Origin: Petrotoga mobilis SJ95
GTDB lineage: Bacteria; Thermotogota; Thermotogae; Petrotogales; Petrotogaceae
Length of the DNA stretch: 64,000 nucleotides
Assembly (NCBI RefSeq): GCF_000018605.1
Contig: NC_010003.1
Span: forward strand, 906,501-970,500
Reading direction: 5' to 3'
The notes beneath the pieces are model-generated. The model was not told the origin of the DNA and did no database searches. It was given only the letters and a program-made list of their open reading frames with translations. Positions 61,748 through 64,000 of the stretch are shown here, piece by piece; positions within the stretch are counted from its first letter, which is position 1; every line of letters begins with the position of its first letter. Both the position numbers and the translations under genes were made by a program.

Positions 61748-62743
61748 ATGAAAAGATTCACATTTTTTGTGTTTATTGTTATTCTCTTTTCTTTCACAGC
61801 TTTTGCCGTACCACAAAAGGTAGCATACGTAATAAACGGTTCCCTTGGAGATCAATCCTTTTATGACTCCGGTTACGCTGGCATAAAACAGCTGGAAACT
61901 GATTATGGGGTTCAAACAAGGGTAATTGAATGCAACTTTGATCCTTCGCTCTATTATCCAAGTTTACTTACAGCTGCAAATTGGGCAGATGTTATATTCG
62001 TAATCTCTTATGGTTTTGAAGAAGAATTAAAAACCATAGCAACACAATTTCCCAATAAGATATTCGTTAATATTGACACCGTAGTTGAAGATGAACAGGG
62101 TATAATATCAAACGTTGATTACGTTGAAGAAGAAGGGGCTTTCATGGCTGGAGTTGTAGCAGGTATCGTTACAACAATGACGGAATTGGAAGGGATAAAT
62201 CCCCAAAAACTAATAGGAGCAGTAGGCGGAGATGACGATATAGTCATCAGATCCTTTGTGTATGGTTATGAACAAGGGGCACATTACATAGATCCGGAAA
62301 TTGAAGTAAGAACGATATACGTGGGAAGTTGGGATGACCCTGCAAAAGGGAAACAAGCCGCTTTACAACTTTATTCTCAGGGTGTGGATGTAATATTTCA
62401 AATCGCAAGTTTAACCGGTACTGGTGTATTACAAGCCGCCCAGGAAGTAGGGAAATATGCCATTGGCGTAGATTCGAATCAAAACGGTCTTGCCCCGGGT
62501 CACGTGATCACCAGCGATCTTAAAGAAGTTGGAAAATCCATTGAACTAGTTTTTAAAGACATAGTAGAGGGGAGATATGAACCCGGTACGTTGTACAAAC
62601 TCGGATTAAAAGCCGGAGCAGTAGGATTGGCTATCGATGAATACACATATCAGATTCTTCCTCAAGAAACTGTAGAAAAAATATTACAGATCCAGAAAGA
62701 TGTTGCGGATGGTAAGATTGTGGTCAAAGAGTATAGAGAATAA
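61748..62743 (+). CDS. BMP-family nucleoside ABC transporter substrate-binding protein
   Basis: The 331-residue protein has a signal peptide (FTFFVFIVILFSFTAFA), no lipobox Cys, and the BMP domain: GSLGDQSFYDSGYAGIKQLE, YVEEEGAFMAGVVAGIVTTM and ASLTGTGVLQAAQEVGKYAI. BMP proteins bind purine nucleosides or related ligands outside the membrane. It starts at ATG 61748 behind GGGGAGGTG. A TATAAT at 61719-61724 is a possible -10. The ATP-binding gene follows, supporting a nucleoside transporter. Confidence 0.9.
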   Translation: MKRFTFFVFIVILFSFTAFAVPQKVAYVINGSLGDQSFYDSGYAGIKQLETDYGVQTRVIECNFDPSLYYPSLLTAANWADVIFVISYGFEEELKTIATQFPNKIFVNIDTVVEDEQGIISNVDYVEEEGAFMAGVVAGIVTTMTELEGINPQKLIGAVGGDDDIVIRSFVYGYEQGAHYIDPEIEVRTIYVGSWDDPAKGKQAALQLYSQGVDVIFQIASLTGTGVLQAAQEVGKYAIGVDSNQNGLAPGHVITSDLKEVGKSIELVFKDIVEGRYEPGTLYKLGLKAGAVGLAIDEYTYQILPQETVEKILQIQKDVADGKIVVKEYRE

Positions 62744-62763
62744 TCATCCATAGGTGGTTCTAA

Positions 62764-64000
62764 ATGTCTTATATACAAATAAGAAATATATATAAAGTAT
62801 ACCCACCTGATGTTTTAGCCTTGGAAGGAGTGAATTTCTCCTTAGAAAAAGGAGAAATTCACTCTATTATAGGCGAAAACGGAGCCGGAAAAAGCACGTT
62901 GATGAAGATCTTATACGGTATGGTGCCTCCATCCAGTGGGGAGATCTTTATCAATAGTCAAGAACAAAAAATAACTAACCCAAACGTAGCTATTAAACTT
63001 GGTATAGGTATGGTTCACCAAGAATTTATGCTCGTTCCTTCTTTTAAGGTATACGAGAACGTTGTTTTGGGTATGGAAAAGACAAAAAATTTCGGCTTCC
63101 TAGATAAAGAAAAAATATTAAATGAGTTAGAAGAGATTACCAAAAAGTTTAGTTTGGCTGTTGATTTACAAGCAACTACTTCCAACCTCTCTGTCGCAGC
63201 CCAACAAAAAGTGGAAATTCTAAAATTGCTGTACAGAAAGGTTGACACGTTGATTTTTGATGAACCAACAGCGGTATTAACACCTCAAGAAACTCAACAA
63301 CTATTCAAAGAGATCAGAAATATTAGAGATACCGGTAAAACCATTGTTTTTATCAGTCATAAATTGGAAGAAGTATTGGAAATCTCAGATATCATAACAG
63401 TTATGAGAAGGGGAAAAATTATCTCAACTTTAAAGAACGAAAACCTTTCAAAAGGCGAATTGGCTAAAATGATGGTAGGCAAAGAGGTTATGCTCACTGT
63501 AAAGAAGGTACCAAAAGAACCAGGTAAAGAGGTTTTTAAATGTGAAAATTTGACCGTTGCTTCGAATAAAACAAAGATAAACCTATTGTCAAACATCAAT
63601 ATTGTTATTAGATCAGGTGAGATAGTTGGTTTAGCAGGTGTTGAAGGCAACGGCCAATACGAGATCGTACAAACAATAATCGGTGAAATTTATCCGAATC
63701 ACGGAAAAATTTTTATAGAAGATCAAAATATCACAGAGCTCCCCATCAGAAAAAGAAGAAGACTAATTAGTTATATCCCTGCCGATAGAAAAAGATATGG
63801 ATTAGCTTTGAACGCTGTTTTAACAGAAAATCTTGCCATGACTCACCACTTAGGTGAAAAATTATCAAAATTCAAATATATCATGGATTGGAAAAAGGCT
63901 AAAAAATTTGCGAAAGATTTGATCAATCAATACAACATCCTTTCAAGAAGTATAAACGATGTTCCTAAAAGCCTCTCAGGAGGTAATCAGCAGAAATTAA
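62764..64000 (+). CDS. ABC transporter ATP-binding protein (nucleoside/sugar class), cut by window end
   Basis: The first 412 residues of a two-domain ATPase of the RbsA/YufO class are present. The first domain has Walker A GENGAGKST and the signature LSVAAQQKVEI, and Walker B TLIFDEPTAVL with a switch His (FISHKLEEV). The second starts near 255 (VGLAGVEGNGQYEIVQTII) and the window ends in its signature SGGNQQK. It starts at ATG 62764 behind TAGGTGG and should energise nucleoside uptake with the BMP protein upstream. A 14-bp inverted repeat lies in codons about 22-34. Confidence 0.93.
   Translation, partial: MSYIQIRNIYKVYPPDVLALEGVNFSLEKGEIHSIIGENGAGKSTLMKILYGMVPPSSGEIFINSQEQKITNPNVAIKLGIGMVHQEFMLVPSFKVYENVVLGMEKTKNFGFLDKEKILNELEEITKKFSLAVDLQATTSNLSVAAQQKVEILKLLYRKVDTLIFDEPTAVLTPQETQQLFKEIRNIRDTGKTIVFISHKLEEVLEISDIITVMRRGKIISTLKNENLSKGELAKMMVGKEVMLTVKKVPKEPGKEVFKCENLTVASNKTKINLLSNINIVIRSGEIVGLAGVEGNGQYEIVQTIIGEIYPNHGKIFIEDQNITELPIRKRRRLISYIPADRKRYGLALNAVLTENLAMTHHLGEKLSKFKYIMDWKKAKKFAKDLINQYNILSRSINDVPKSLSGGNQQKL

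Overview
The window is AT-rich bacterial chromosome. The protein set points to the Thermotogae, most likely Petrotoga or a close relative in Petrotogaceae. The evidence is a complete Mbx/Mbs-type ferredoxin-dependent membrane complex built on an Mrp antiporter, a paired GlgD/GlgC, an EF-G paralogue, many TTG starts behind strong Shine-Dalgarno (SD) sites, and RsmH, SecA and RF2 of Thermotoga type. Assignment is by recognition of families; no database was searched. There is no rRNA, CRISPR array, prophage or insertion sequence with a transposase.

Layout. 1-1.5 kb: a partial rqcH on the minus strand, a composite dispersed repeat (GC-rich unit plus a roughly 73-bp tandem array), and a 56-residue membrane protein too short for ordinary ORF calling. 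1.8-8.4 kb: sensing and stress genes (a frameshifted HD-GYP receptor, a ferritin-like/VIT membrane protein, a chemotaxis receptor, an exported protein with an apparent ATA start). 8.4-16 kb: housekeeping genes secA, prfB, rsmH, an ftsL-like gene, a division-type penicillin-binding protein and holA. 16-19.1 kb, minus strand: a histidine kinase, tRNA-Asp, and an old-yellow-enzyme/membrane-protein pair behind a possible attenuator. 19.3-31.9 kb, plus strand: a candidate structured RNA, tRNA-Thr, tilS, ftsH, a hotdog thioesterase, a PhoB/PhoR-like two-component pair, pyrimidine-nucleoside phosphorylase, a phosphodiester-glycosidase-like protein, an EF-G-like GTPase, cobalamin adenosyltransferase, DUF503 and YqeK. 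31.9-34 kb: an M23/LysM peptidase and a phosphate permease, transcribed divergently.

34-44.6 kb is the centrepiece: a 13-gene minus-strand mbx operon in the order A-B-C-D-EF-G-H-H'-M-J-K-L-N. The last gene fuses the NuoI/MbxN-type ferredoxin to a GltD/NfnL-like flavoprotein. The cluster should couple reduced-ferredoxin oxidation to ion pumping and, through the fused subunit, to NAD(P)H or a sulfur-type acceptor. Its promoter shares a 277-bp divergent intergenic region with a pseudouridine-catabolism operon (AKR-like protein, psuK, psuG, pyridoxamine kinase). That region holds five exact 10-bp-spaced TAAT repeats and a perfect palindrome over the promoter.

48.7-64 kb: arginine deiminase and a cyclic-2,3-diphosphoglycerate-synthetase-like protein, an envelope cluster (unknown membrane protein, LytR-CpsA-Psr, FtsX-like permease), ndk, glgD-glgC, two unknown membrane proteins, a radical SAM enzyme, a glycerophosphodiesterase, an ADP-ribosylglycohydrolase-family protein, and the start of a BMP-type nucleoside ABC transporter cut by the window end.

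The most unusual material is non-coding: a repeat family built from TTTTGC-N8-GCAAAA palindromes (three loci) and a GC-rich unit (four loci), a 12-bp-closed small RNA with its own strong promoter and terminator, the phased TAAT repeats, and two genes that appear to start at ATA.
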